Assembly: GCA_002914845.1 (NCBI GenBank)
Contig: JXTC01000203.1
Span: 208,727 to 272,726, forward strand
Length of the DNA: 64,000 bases
Origin: Trema orientale
Taxonomy: Eukaryota; Streptophyta; Magnoliopsida; Rosales; Cannabaceae
Reading direction: 5' to 3'
Shown piece by piece: positions 22,736 to 34,477 of this stretch. The stretch's first letter is position 1. Every line of letters starts with the position of its first letter. The translations under genes and the position numbers were made by a program. The notes under the pieces are model-generated. The model saw nothing but the letters and a program-made list of their open reading frames with translations. It ran no database searches and was not told the origin of the DNA.

Positions 22736-23704
22736 TTATATATACATATATATATTATATAACATATCTCCAAAAATTGCTAAGACGTGTGATAAACAAA
22801 TTTCAGAGTTTAAATTACAAAATTTCTAAATGTTTATCTTTAAAAGATTGGTTTGGCTCCAAATAATTTAATTTCATTGGGACTTCCATTTTCTAGTACC
22901 TGACGCGAGCCAAGAGTCCAAGACCCACTTACGAAGATGTTTAGTGCCATATGTATGTACAGGACAATACAAACTACTTAACAGTTCAGAGTTGTTTATG
23001 TGCATGCAAAGTTAAATAAAACTTGTACTCGTAGTTAAAGAATAGTGCCAAAAAAGCCAGATGTGTTTAATCATTGCATAACGCTTTTGCCCTATCATGT
23101 GTCCTAATTCCTATGACTGATAAAATGTTGCTACTATGATCCAATAAGATGATCAGGAAACGCAGCTCAAAATAATGTTCATTTTCTCTTGGCTTTAATT
23201 TGGAACAAAAACAAAAATGCAAAAGAAAAAAAAGGTCTAGTCGGTAACTAATCTCTACTTTTGATGTCTCAGGTTCAAACTTATTATCTAATATTATTGG
23301 TTATACCTTATACGAATATAATGTTGCTGGGTAGTTCGTTTAATTCGTAAAAGTAAGGAATTATCGGAAAACTCACATAAACATATAGAAGCATGAAATA
23401 TTTTGACAAATATGCACGAAAGTGTTACAATTATGTATGGTGTAATTGACATAGTTTGGTGATTTAACCGGAGTGCCTCCTAATTAATCCCTAAACAATT
23501 ATATAAAAAAAGAATAATATAGGTATACAAACTAATTTATCAAAATTTTTATACCAACACATGTGACAAATAAGTTGTTACTATTAAATTAGTATATTGA
23601 ATTTATCACAAATAAATTTAATATTATTTACCAATTGAATAGTGACAACTTACTTTGATATTAACAATTTTGTAAACTATTTGGGATATTTAGTATTATC
23701 CTTA
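22736..23704. other. AT-rich intergenic DNA
   Basis: No convincing coding region, RNA gene or element boundary was seen. Confidence 0.4.
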
Positions 23705-23713
23705 TAAAAAATA

Positions 23714-24093
23714 GGGATAGTATCACTTTTATACCTCGTATTTTGACACTTTGTTCAATTTATACCTTATGTTTTAGTTATTATCAATATTGACCCTTAA
23801 ATTTAAAATCTGTTACAAATTTATACCCTGACACCAACTTAGAGCAGTTAATTTAGCAAGATGATTTAATAAATTTTACAGTTTATTTTTAATTTTTTAA
23901 TCAGCATCTGTTTTCATACAGTTTATTTTTAATTTTTTAATCAGCATCTTGCTAAATTAACTGCTCTAAATTGGTGTCAGGGTATAAATTTGTAATAGAT
24001 TTCAAATTTAAGGGTCAATATTGATAATAACCAAAATACAATATATAATTTGAACAAAGTGTCAAATACAAGATATAAAAATGATAATATCCC
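23714..24093. mobile_element. Nearly palindromic MITE with 9-bp target duplication (MULE-type)
   Basis: The target duplication TAAAAAATA is perfect at 23705-23713 and 24094-24102. The two arms of about 165 bp are inverted copies running from GGGATA(G/T)TATCA through TTGACACTTTGTTCAA, TTATTATCAATATTGACCCT, ATTTATACCCTGACACCAA and TTTAGCAAGATG. The centre carries a short direct repeat of TTTTTAATTTTTTAATCAGC. The whole 380-bp element could fold into a long hairpin. A 9-bp duplication and a GGG start fit Mutator-like MITEs. Confidence 0.88.
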
Positions 24094-24102
24094 TAAAAAA
24101 TA

Positions 24103-25390
24103 TTAATACAATAGTACTTCTTCTAGTCATTTTTTTTTTTTTCGGAAGTACTTCTAGTCTTTTAGAATTTGTTTAACTATATCATCAATTTGAACGATAT
24201 ATTATATAAAGACAAGTGTCAAAAGGACTAACCAAAATTTGCTTTGGATTTATTGGTATAAACAGCGGGTTAGATTAGATTATTTGCTAGCATATTTCAT
24301 AAGCAGGCTTTCATTCATTTATTACAGTAAGCGCGTTAGGGTTAGATGTTTCTGACCAGGAATTTTATTTAATTACTGTAGGACTAGAGGATATATAACT
24401 GTCGGGAGTTTAATGAAAAGTATTAAGAATTTACTCAATATAAGTACAATATTAATTATAACAAATAAAACTATTCTCTGACATTTAATCATTACACATA
24501 AATGTAACGTTTCCACAGATAATCATAATCTTGTTTGTTTTTTCGGAAAGATATATAACAGAACAATTTTTTCTTTAGCAAAAGAACAAGTTATAAATCA
24601 AATTGATTACATTGAAATTAACGAGCAGATAAGGTTAAACCACGCGTTTGCTTTTTTAGTGATCTCTCTGACAATAAGAAAACGAAAAACTTTAGATATA
24701 GTGGTATACATGGTGGGTTTGCCGTTTGCGTGGGTATTTCAGTTGCATATTAGGGTTTGCATTGATCATTTAACTCCTCTTGTACAACACTACTTGTTTA
24801 TATATGTTAGTAAAAAGTTGAGCCTCTTTTAAGATACAATTACTAGTTATAAGCAGAACAAAATCATACTTACATATATGTAGAAATACTTTAATGTGTT
24901 TTTACATAATATGGACTTGAAAATGTCATGCACACAATCTGGTGGTCAGTGATGTAAGTCTATCTTGAATTAGTGTAACCCTGGAGAATTCATTTTTTAC
25001 ACTAAAAATTTACACTAAATAATGTGTTACCATTCTCAATCACACCTTACATGGGATTGCACCATTCTACTACATATTTTTTGTGTATAAGTAATGAGTG
25101 TTCCTAGTATTATCTTTCAACTAAAAGTGAGACCATATTATTCTAGAATAATGCTAAGTACACTTAAAATTTATCTCTTTCATTTGGTCTTTTATTTTTT
25201 TTTCCCTTTCTGGCAAAATGGCAATATATGGCATTTTGATGCCACTTGCCTATTCTAGCATATAGCATTGGCTTGCTTGCCTTATATTCCCAAATACTAA
25301 TGGCATGAAGGTAAATTTTGAAGAAGAAAACTCAAGGTGAGGGACAAGTGGTGGGGTCAGCCATCACTGTGTGGGTCCCTCCTTGAAAAC
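24103..25390. other. AT-rich region upstream of the bHLH95-like gene
   Basis: No gene seen. The part nearest the bHLH gene is its promoter. No repeat with clear ends was identified. Confidence 0.4.
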
Positions 25391-25400
25391 TTATATAATT
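25390..25400 (+). promoter_or_regulatory. Candidate TATA box of the bHLH95-like gene
   Basis: CTTATATAAT lies about 245 bases before the ATG and is followed by a CT-rich leader with a (CT)n run at about 25585-25613. The placement suits a plant core promoter with a start site near 25425, but it is inferred only from sequence. Confidence 0.4.
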
Positions 25401-25578
25401 AGGCCATCCGTTTTTTGTTTGGAAGCTAGCCTCAGTGAGTAACGGCATCGCCTTATGATTGTATTTTGGCGCCTTTCTCCCTTTTGTCACAGCTATGCCT
25501 AAGCTGAATTCATCATATCTCTCTTCGCCACCACCTTTTTAAACGCCTTCTCCTTCTTCTTCTTCTTCCTCCCCTCCC

Positions 25579-25613
<35 letters not shown>

Positions 25614-25644
25614 AATCTCTCCCTCTCTCTCTAGAACCAAAGTC

Positions 25645-28150
25645 ATGTCCCAAGGAGAAGCAATAATAATGGGCACGGAGAGTTCTCTTCTACAGTGGGA
25701 AAACCATTCGTGGCCTAACAATTTGTCCAATTCGGACAACTACTCATCAGGCGGCGCCGCCGCGACGGGCGGTGATGAGGAGGAGAAATCGGCAGGGAAG
25801 AAGAAGATGGCCGCGTCGAATTCTGACGGATGCGGCGGCGGCGGAAGAAAAGGCGGTGCTGTGGCAGGAAAAGAATTAGGGTTAGTACAGCAGAGTACTA
25901 GTAATAATAAGAAGCGGAGCCGCGGAGGTCAAGGTGTTGGTAGTAAGAACGGGAAAAAGACTAGTACTGCTTCTACTACTGGGGATCAGCTTGTGAAAGA
26001 TGGAAAAGGCGGAGGCGGCAGTGGTAGCGGCAGCGGTGGAGGCGAATCAGATCATGAAATACATATATGGACGGAGAGGGAGAGGAGGAAGAAGATGAGG
26101 AACATGTTTGCTAATCTTCATGCTTTGCTTCCACAGCTCCCTCCTAAGGTATATATTTGATCATTATATATGCGCGCGCGCGCGTGTGTCTGTGTGTGTA
26201 TATATATATATATATATTGCTTGCTCATGGTTGAAGGTCAAGAAATATAGAATATGTGTTTGTCTTTTGCTTGTTTTAATCTTCAGAAAGCCAGAGCAAT
26301 CTAATCCTTTTTTCATCTTTTTGAAAAAGAGACTAGCTAGTAGCTTTTTCTATTTACGCGTAGTTTTGCATTCAGTTAAGGACCAAGTTTTAGTGGCTTT
26401 TTAACATTTTTTTTTGCTTGTCGTGTTGGGCAGTTATATTTAGAATATTTAGAAGTATGGTTGTATACCCTTTTATCTATGTAACCATGTTCATTGAGTT
26501 AGCACATTTTTAGAGCAAGCGTAACTCTTAAGTGTCAGTGTAAAATTATTGGCGTGGGCCGGCTTATTATTTTTTGTTAATAATTTGAGTTGGTCCGATG
26601 TTTCTTATATTAGCATTATTCATTAACCCTCTTAATTCATTTTATTAATTAAGAGAAAAAGGGTTTGCTTTACAATTAATGTTAGCTCAGCTTAGCCATG
26701 ACAATTCTACGTAAACATCCATATTGTTTCACCAATACTGTACATGGATTTAGCAAGGTGACTTTTGTTTTCACATTTAAAATACATACGTACATGATCA
26801 AACTATTACTCTCAAATACATATACACGTGTGTGAACTATGGACAAAGATCAGTTTCGAAATCCCACTTAAATATTTGAGAAGGAAGTATAGTTCTATAC
26901 ATGAAGAAATTCTTTTGTTGTAGTATTTGATTATTTCAATGTTTAATTTGTTCCCTTCAAAACGATGCAGCATGTAATTAATGCCGTACGGTTTGAAGAA
27001 CATGGTGATCAGTACATACAAATTATTTATATATGTATATACATATATGAAACTAAACACACGCACATTCTAGAACGTTTTGTTTCTTGGTTATAATTTA
27101 CCTTTGAATTTATTGATCACATATATTGTATATGCAGGCTGACAAATCCACCATCGTTGATGAAGCAGTGAACTACATCCGAACCCTACAACAGACTCTC
27201 CATAAGCTGCAAAAACAAAAGCTAGAAAAGCTTCAAGGACCAACCAATATTATCACTCCTAGTAGTACTTTCAATGTTGGCGAAACATCAATAAATAACA
27301 TTAATAATCCACAACCAAAGCTAGCCTATGAGACAAGGGAAGCCTTCTTAGCTGATCAAGGCTCTTGCAATGACTTGGTCAGTATGGGAAATAATTGTAA
27401 TAATAACAATAACAATAACCCTAATTCAAATAATTCACTCTTTCCTGTAATCTTCCAAACCTGGACTTCCTCCAATGTGGTACTTAACATCTGCGGAGAC
27501 GAAGCTCATATCAGCGTCTGCTCGCCTAAGAAGCCCGGACTCTTCAGCTCCATTTGCTATGTTTTGGAAAAGCATAAGATAACGCTTATTTCGGCTCAGA
27601 TTTCATCCGATGCTAGTCGAAACATGTACATGATTCATGCACATTATGTAAGTTTCTTAACTAATACTACACCAATTTTATCATTTTAATTCCTCTCTAT
27701 ATGTATAGCGTGTAATGTTATTCTCCATATTTCTTAGTACTTGTTTTGATAACATATTTTTTCTTAAAAAAAATAATTTTGATAACACTTATTTGGCGAT
27801 AGAGTACCATGTAATTCTCCATATTCGTAGTGCTTATTTGATAACAAATTTTTCACGTCAAATAAAAAGTGGAGAGTTTCTCGAGAAGCCAGCTTGAGAA
27901 AATCTACACTAATTTTTTCACATTTAAAATTAATCTTTGTTTTGTTTTTTAATTTGCAAGGACGTTAGACATAATAATATATAGTTATACATATATTTAA
28001 ACTGAATGGGATAATTTATTTTATGTAATTATTTATTACCAGGCGACTAGTAGTCGATCGGGTTCAGATCAGTTCCTAGAGGCATTCAATTCTGTGGAAG
28101 AAGTATTTAAGCAAGCCGTAGGAGAGATGATGTTCTGGGTGTCTTCTTGA
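25645..28150 (+). CDS. bHLH95: bHLH transcription factor, bHLH95 / RGE1 (ZHOUPI)-like
   Basis: Three coding exons joined in phase 0: 25645-26148, 27138-27647 and 28043-28150, for 373 aa. Residues 1-136 are low-complexity, rich in Gly, Ser and Lys. The bHLH domain spans about 137-200: [16 protein letters not shown] has His140, Glu144 and Arg148, the H-E-R set that reads E-box/G-box DNA, and exon 1 ends in the loop at LPQLPPK. Exon 2 continues [11 protein letters not shown] and a Leu/Lys/Gln-rich helix. An Asn-rich tract (about 252-267) leads to an ACT-like dimerisation domain from about 274 ([38 protein letters not shown]), ending MMFWVSS. In Arabidopsis, ZHOUPI/RGE1 acts in endosperm with ICE1-type partners to control endosperm breakdown and embryo cuticle formation. 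The family is clear; orthology to ZOU itself rather than a paralogue is inferred. The upstream ATG was chosen because it follows the CT-rich leader; an in-frame ATG at 25669 is an alternative. Confidence 0.92.
26149..27137 (+). other. First intron of the bHLH95-like gene
   Basis: Starts GGTATATATT and ends TATATGCAG. It holds a composite microsatellite at about 26172-26217 ((GC)n, (GT)n, then (AT)n). The predicted frames inside are simple-sequence artefacts. The intron interrupts the loop of the bHLH domain. Confidence 0.85.
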
Positions 28151-29019
28151 TTGTTCGATGGTCTCTGATGATTCAGATTTCATGCAAATTTTGATGAGTA
28201 TGCTAATGGGTTTTATTTTGCTCATGAGCTGGGGATAGATGGATCCAGCATGCAAATTGGAATGTTTGCTGTTTCCGTTTCTCATGTGCAGGATATATAT
28301 GGAAAATCTTTGAACACAATGGGTGTCTATATACATATATAACAATAACATATGTAAGAAAGCCACTATATATTACAGCTTACATATTATTAATTGAGTG
28401 GTTTTCTCTACTACTGAATTAAAGAAAAAAAGTTGGTTTTCTCTAACGTTGCTTACATTTGTTATGTGCCCATTTGCGATTACTTTTGAATCACTGCTTT
28501 TTTTAAGCTTTTAAAAGAGGTTGAGGAAAACATAGAATATAAAAGACATTTGGTAAATTTTGCCATTGATGAGCAAATTTTAAATCTAAAGTGTTTCGGT
28601 TAATTGAAGTCTAATTTAAGAAGTATAGTATGAGTTGTTTTTACAAAGCTAGTTGTATCATCGGTATAGAAATTTTTTAAAGTATTATTTTGTAGCACAT
28701 ACAGCCTATATTTTACAAAATGTTTAAATGTTGCTTTTAAATATAGCACAATAATATTTTTGAAAATGTAATCTACCAAACACAGAGCTAGACATTTTTT
28801 TTTTTTGTTGAGGGATGTTTCTCCTCATATCACAGCTACAACATGACTATAACGCACCTACATGATATAACAATACTGGCCCAATATATAGCTTCAATAA
28901 CGACTACGTACTAGCAAAATTTGCTTTTAAATTAGGTATTTTACCCAATTTGCATCCATTCATCGAGTTTCAGTACTCCCTTATTTATATACTTCATTGG
29001 AGAACATACGTCAGGTTGG
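28151..29019. other. 3' UTR of the bHLH95-like gene and intergenic DNA
   Basis: The sequence to about 28400 is probably the 3' UTR. Beyond it the DNA is AT-rich with no recognisable gene or element ends. Confidence 0.4.
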
Positions 29020-29027
29020 CTTGATAG

Positions 29028-29739
29028 TAGGGGTGTTCAAAAAAACCGCCAAACTGTGGAAATCGTCCAATCCAATTCAAACCGCCCAATCCGTACGGTT
29101 TTTTTTCTTAAATGGCCGGTTACGGATTAGAAAATATGAAAACCGACTTGGCCGGTTTGATTTTCGGTTTTAGAAAAATTTGGTCGGATTCAAACCGAAC
29201 CGGCCAATAAGTTTGTATATGTATTTTTTTTAAATATATATTAATAGTTAAAAATTTAAGCTCATTTATTCTAATTGAGTAATGATTACTCTTAGCTTAT
29301 TTAGGACTATGTTACTTAAGACTCTTATGATGTTTTAGACTTTAAGTCTTATTGTTATGATATGTTTAAGATTAAAGACTTTAAGTTTACTATTCAATTT
29401 GATTAAGTTGTAAGTTGTAACTAAAATTTAAGTTTACTATGACTTTCGATTTGGTTATAGCCTTTAACTATGTTATAGTTTCGTTTTATATTTGGACTTT
29501 ATATTTTAGATGAAATATGATTATGATATGAGCTTAGTTGATATTGTATTAATTCAAATTTTTTAAGTTTTCAAACCGCAGAAACCGCCCAAACTGGTCG
29601 CAAAAAATGTAGGTGCGGTTTGGCCGGTTTGAATCGACAAACTCAAACCGCACGAATTAGTAAACCGGCCAAACCGCACATTCGGATTGGTTTCTGGATT
29701 GACGATTTAGACCGTCCAAACCGGCCATGAACACTCCTA
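29028..29739. mobile_element. hAT-type MITE (TAGGGGTGTTCA family), copy A
   Basis: The left end TAGGGGTGTTCAAAAAAACC and the right end TGAACACTCCTA are inverted repeats. The flanks CTTGATAG (29020-29027) and CTTGATGG (29740-29747) form an 8-bp duplication with one mismatch. The ends are packed with AAACCG and CCGGTTT words in both directions, the arrangement of hAT transposase-binding sites. It is 712 bp, non-coding, and very close in sequence to the copy at 51235-51945. Confidence 0.9.
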
Positions 29740-29751
29740 CTTGATGGAAGA

Positions 29752-32104
29752 TATGAAAATCCTGTATTTTATAAAGGGCATTGTGGTATTTTAACATTAA
29801 AAAGAGATTAAAATTTATTTAATTGGCTGAAATTTTGAGTAAATTCTAACGAGGGATTAAAGGGGGAAGAAATTTTGACTTGGGGTCAATTTTGAAATAT
29901 GAAGGACTAAATTGAAGAGGAATCTTGAAAACTTGGGGTCATATGCTGATTTTAAAAAGTTCAATGCCTAGCCCATATATTGCCAAGTGGTAGATTATCC
30001 CCAAAATCGAACTAAATTCCTAAGCCTTATCCCCCTTTCTCTCGTGCTTTCCTTCTCCCTCACGTAACCCCTTAGCCTCTTCCCTAGAAACCGACTGTCG
30101 CTGTCCCTCCGGACCTGAGGCACTGACCAGTCAGCCTCCCTGATGACCGGTGAACCAGCGCTGCTGGCCTCCGCTCCCTGTTGTGAGGCCAGGCACGAGA
30201 AATAGAGGCACCAAACCGCGGCCAAATCGCAACCAATCTGGCGATTTCCGCCGACGTGTGCCCGCATCAGCTACCCTAACGCCAAGGAACTTCTCCCCGA
30301 GCTGGAATCGATACTCTTCAACCGATGATTGCCGCTGATTCATTTCCGGTAAGATTTTAAACCATTTCCTAGTTAAATGTTAGCATTTTCATAATTATTT
30401 TTGGAAAATTACGATATTGATGTAGTATATTGTGTCAATAATGGTATAAGAAAGTTAGGAGAATGAATGCTTGGTATGTGTGAGATTGAAAGGTATTTTG
30501 TGATATCTTTCAAAGAGAAAGTTGGTATTTTCGTAAATACTTTCAGAAAAGTAGTATTGTTTTAATCAGATTAGTAAATTGGACATTTTGGTAGAAAAAT
30601 TGTCAAATTGAGATTGAGGCACTGAAATGGAATTCTAACATCAAATTTGGACTTAATAAGGTCGAGAATAAAGTTCTGATATATAACATTAGTATGTTTC
30701 GCAACGGGCACAGAAAATGAGGCGACAGGCTCGAAAATCGCCTCGATTCATGTGTCAAGAGTCGGGATTCGCCCAAATCCTGAATTTGGTGAACCATATA
30801 CCTATCCTAGCTAATTTGGGTGCTTGGAATGCAGTAGTTACCTCTTCGTTGAAGAAGTGACCCTCCAAAGCAAGTTAAACCGAATCCAGAGATTGCCTCC
30901 CTAGCACCCGATCGACCAACAAGGAACTCTACGAGTGCTGATAGCTTGACATAGCTATCAAGGTGAGGTAGGAGTTTAATTGCCTAGCTTTTATACTTAT
31001 TTTATTTTGAAATTTGCATTTTGACCTATCTTTGGAAATATGGACAATTTTGGATGAAAATGATTTGAAGGGATAATTCATTGATTTGTGAACCATTGAG
31101 ATGTTGGATTGCTTTGGGATTGGACTGTATAGTTTTTATCTAGGTTTTAAAGTCATAATTTTAGAAAAATACAGCTATTATGCTACTTGATTTTCTATAA
31201 ATCCGAAAATAATTCTAAATGGGTTTTGAAGCATGATTTAATTATTTCTTTGATACATAGTTATTATGAACTCTGTTACATATTGTATATATCATAGGAT
31301 CACACGTATGAGTTCCATTATTGCACCACGATAGTTTAGATCGCTGTCGAATTGCTGCAGTGTAAAGTGAAAGAATTAGGAACTCGTGTTGGGTTTAGCT
31401 GATGCACCACTATTTAGTATTGGGATGCTAAATACCTTTAGTAAGGGGTATTACTGGGCCACGGTGGGAGGATGAGAGCTCATTCATATTCATTAGTTAA
31501 TGTATGATATGTACAATTATATGGTTTTGGTTTTGTTTCGATATACATATGGACTTGGTTTTACAAAAATTGTTTTGGAAGAATACTAGCATGCATCTTT
31601 GAAAAATTGCATCCAGAAAAAAAATAATTAAATTCTGACTGAGCATTCGCGTACTTATCCCTATATTTTCCCCTCTCATGTGGTGTTCAGTGTGACTTGA
31701 GCAACCCAGGAGCCAAGTGAGTTGGAAGAGGCTCTGTTACTGTTTGTTTGTAGTTGGTAACTACTTGGAGACTTCTATCTTATGTTGTTTGGATTTGGAT
31801 TAACACTCTGTGGCTTATACTATGGATTTGGTCTGTATACTTATCATGCCTACTATGTGATGATGATAATAATGCTTGGATTTGTTTTATGAATATTATT
31901 ATCAGTTTATGTTTAATGGTGATTAAAACTGTAGCAACTTGCATATTGGATTATTTTTATAAACTTCTACAGAAGTTGTCATTTTTGAAACCAACTGTTG
32001 TTTTACTAAAATTTTTGAATTATATTAACTTTTCAAAAATAACTCATTAATTTCTACTTGTGAAATTCCTTTTCTGTCATCGACCCGAGGTTTGGGTCGT
32101 GACA
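29752..32104. mobile_element. Long LTR-like repeat (probable Ty3/gypsy solo LTR), copy 1
   Basis: A block of about 2.35 kb that recurs at 36820-39090 and, reversed, from 62281. Its right end is TTGGGTCGTGACA; read on the other strand this is TGTCACGACCCAA, a common start of long plant gypsy LTRs. GAAGA lies directly at both borders (29747-29751 and 32105-32109), which suits a 5-bp target duplication, although the left border does not start with TG. No gag-pol domains are seen between the borders, so a solo LTR is the simplest reading. It is an old, decayed copy. Class assignment is inference. Confidence 0.5.
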
Positions 32105-32109
32105 GAAGA

Positions 32110-32893
32110 GATATGAGTATCTTGTATACATCATTTTATATTACTCAATTTACATTCATTCACCGAGTTTTAATCTCTTATTTATGGTGCCTGCTATATG
32201 TTTAAGTTTTGTAATACAGGGTTAATTTGTATTTGTTGCTAATTCATTTTAATGTGAAACCAATACCAACTTTAGTTCAAATAGACATCATTGGATGCTT
32301 GTCATCATTGACCCATCTCGTGAAATATTATGTTACCTCCTTTTACGCACTTGATCAATCTCCCACAAGATGATATCAAAAACCTTATGGCCATCTAACT
32401 GTAATTGTTGTATTTTGACCAATACATATTACATAATTATGTGAAGAAAAGTAACAAAATTTATCTGATATATTTTATGTCTTTAGGATTTTTGAGTATC
32501 TCAATAGTGGAGTTCGATGGAGAGGCGTTAAAAAACTAGTTTAAAACACAACATTCTATGTTTTTTTTTTCCTTAATAATTATTTTCCTTTAACCATGCA
32601 AAGTGCTCTCTTCGTTTAACCACCGGTTGTGGCATGCAGATTTTATGTTGTTGCGTACATCAGAGAGTTTTGCATAAATGAAAAGTTTATTCAATGGTTG
32701 AATGGTCAGGTAAATGACGACGTTTTAATACTTGTTTAATTATAAAGGTTTTGAAAGTTTTAATTTCATTGATGCCTCTAATTAATTTATTAATTTGTCT
32801 TTATAGTACGGTGGTAAGAATACTTATACTCGAAAAGAGATTCATGAAGCATAAGAAGAATGAGCCTTCAATCAAATGGATACTTACATAGTC
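32110..32893. other. Intergenic DNA with weak exon-like pieces
   Basis: At 32650-32710 and 32810-32880 two short frames (YIREFCINEKFIQWLNG and ILEKRFMKHKKNEPS) are separated by a possible GT-AG intron. They are too short to identify and may be decayed transposon coding sequence. Confidence 0.3.
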
Positions 32894-33410
32894 AGGGCCA
32901 ATAATTTTTTATGTGACACGATGATATGATTTGAAAACAATACGAAATAAATAGGTTTAATTGACTTGCAATTTAATTTTCATGTCAGTTTCGAGTTAAC
33001 AATTGTAACATAAATAATAAATAGATGTGTTTCGGGTTAGCAATCTACTTAACCCAAAACGGGTAGTTTTTGTGTTTTTGTTGACACATGTATTAACTTT
33101 TTATGTTTTAAATGTGATTTTGATTAATTTTAAACATATTTATATATATGTAGTTTAATTAATTAGTTCATAATTGTGTTAAATTGAGTAATCGTATCAG
33201 TTTTGAATAATTGTGTTAAATAGGTCATATTATGATGTGTAACATATTTGTTAAATAGATTACATATGTCATGCCGTGTACACGTATATTAATCTTATCA
33301 TGTTTGAGTTTAGATTTTTGAAACATTTATTAATCACGTCATATTCGAGTTAGGGCGTTCATATTGTAATTATGTTGACCTGAATACGATACGATAACAC
33401 AAATTACCCT
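32894..33410. mobile_element. Old hAT-type element related to the one at 52811
   Basis: Left AGGGCCAATAATT and right AATTACCCT are eroded inverted ends. Internal phrases (GATACGATAACAC, ACACGTATATTAATC, GTGTTAAATAGGTCATATTATGA) correspond to the 52811-53388 element in reverse order. No target duplication remains recognisable. Confidence 0.5.
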
Positions 33411-33540
33411 ATGAATAACATAGTTAGATTTTGTTATTTAGCTTATTTGGTTTCTTTGCTATATAACTTAGCTAGATTCATTTATCGGTTTACAAAACCA
33501 AAATAGTAATTAGCTTATTTGGTTTATAAATTATTATTAT

Positions 33541-34475
33541 TTTTTTGACAGGAAGAAAATGAAATCATATTAAAAAGATAAATCATTCGTCACAAGATTG
33601 GCAATTATAATAAGGAATTTTCCCAAACCAAAACATATAAGAGCTTAAAGTAGAGCTAAGCTTAGTGAGCATGTGGGCAACTTAATTTGTTTCCTGAACA
33701 AAGAACAAAATTATAAGAACTACCATTGCTAATACTCAGAATAGAATTAACATCTGCAATAATAAGACTAGCCTTCAACAATTCATTATTCTTCTTTCGA
33801 ATTGCACGAATAGAATTAAGAGAACAACTTCCCAGCATTGTATTTCCCTTTTAAATCATAATTTTAAAATGTAAATATGATCAACCCTCCAGAAAATGTT
33901 GTTTATCAAGTCTTTATTCCACCATATAGGGTTAGGCAGAATAATATCATAAACGAACTAATTCTTGCTAACTTCATTTTCTCTAGTGACGGGCTTGAAA
34001 TATGTGGGCGAGAGAGCGAAGGATCTCTAAAAGGTCTGATATTTCAACCATTACCCACCCGAGCTCTAATTCCCAAGGTTTGGATTTAGCAGACTAAGCT
34101 GCTTTTGATGTGTTATTTAATCGTATTTTAATGAGATTTTAAACTATTTTGACCTGTACATGTTTAAGACAAATTCAAATCCACTAACTTCGTATTGATT
34201 TTGAGCTGTATATATCGTGTCATGACCTGAATTGACCCCTACATGTGAATGAAGGAGCACACCCAGAGGAGCTTCCAAGAAAGAAGCATTAGGGAAATAC
34301 TGGGCTTTGAGCGCCTAACTAGCTAGGGAGTTTGGATATTGAATTAAACGCCATCCCTGCTTTGCTAATAAGGCCTGGTTAAAAACTTCAAAATCTTTAA
34401 AATTCATTCCTCCATTCTTTTGAGCCATATAAAGTTTCTCCCATCTCCATCAGTATATCTTGTAACGTTGATTCT
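33541..34475 (-). mobile_element. LINE (L1-type) 3' remnant
   Basis: On the reverse strand, 34470-34260 gives NFKDFEVFNQALLAKQGWRL and LKAQYFPNASFLEAPLG, the familiar block after the reverse transcriptase of plant L1 elements. 33870-33600 gives an RNase H-like tail with IRAIRKKNNELLKASLI. The middle is decayed and may contain another repeat. It is 5'-truncated and has many stops. Confidence 0.78.
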
Positions 34476-34477
34476 AC

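Noticed and set aside
26108-26404. 98-codon frame after exon 1 of the bHLH gene
   Set aside because: It runs through the intron and its microsatellite; the GT-AG exon model explains the conserved domain better.
29995-30343. GC-richer open frames on both strands inside the long LTR-like repeat
   Set aside because: They lie in a non-coding repeat, overlap each other on both strands and have no domain.
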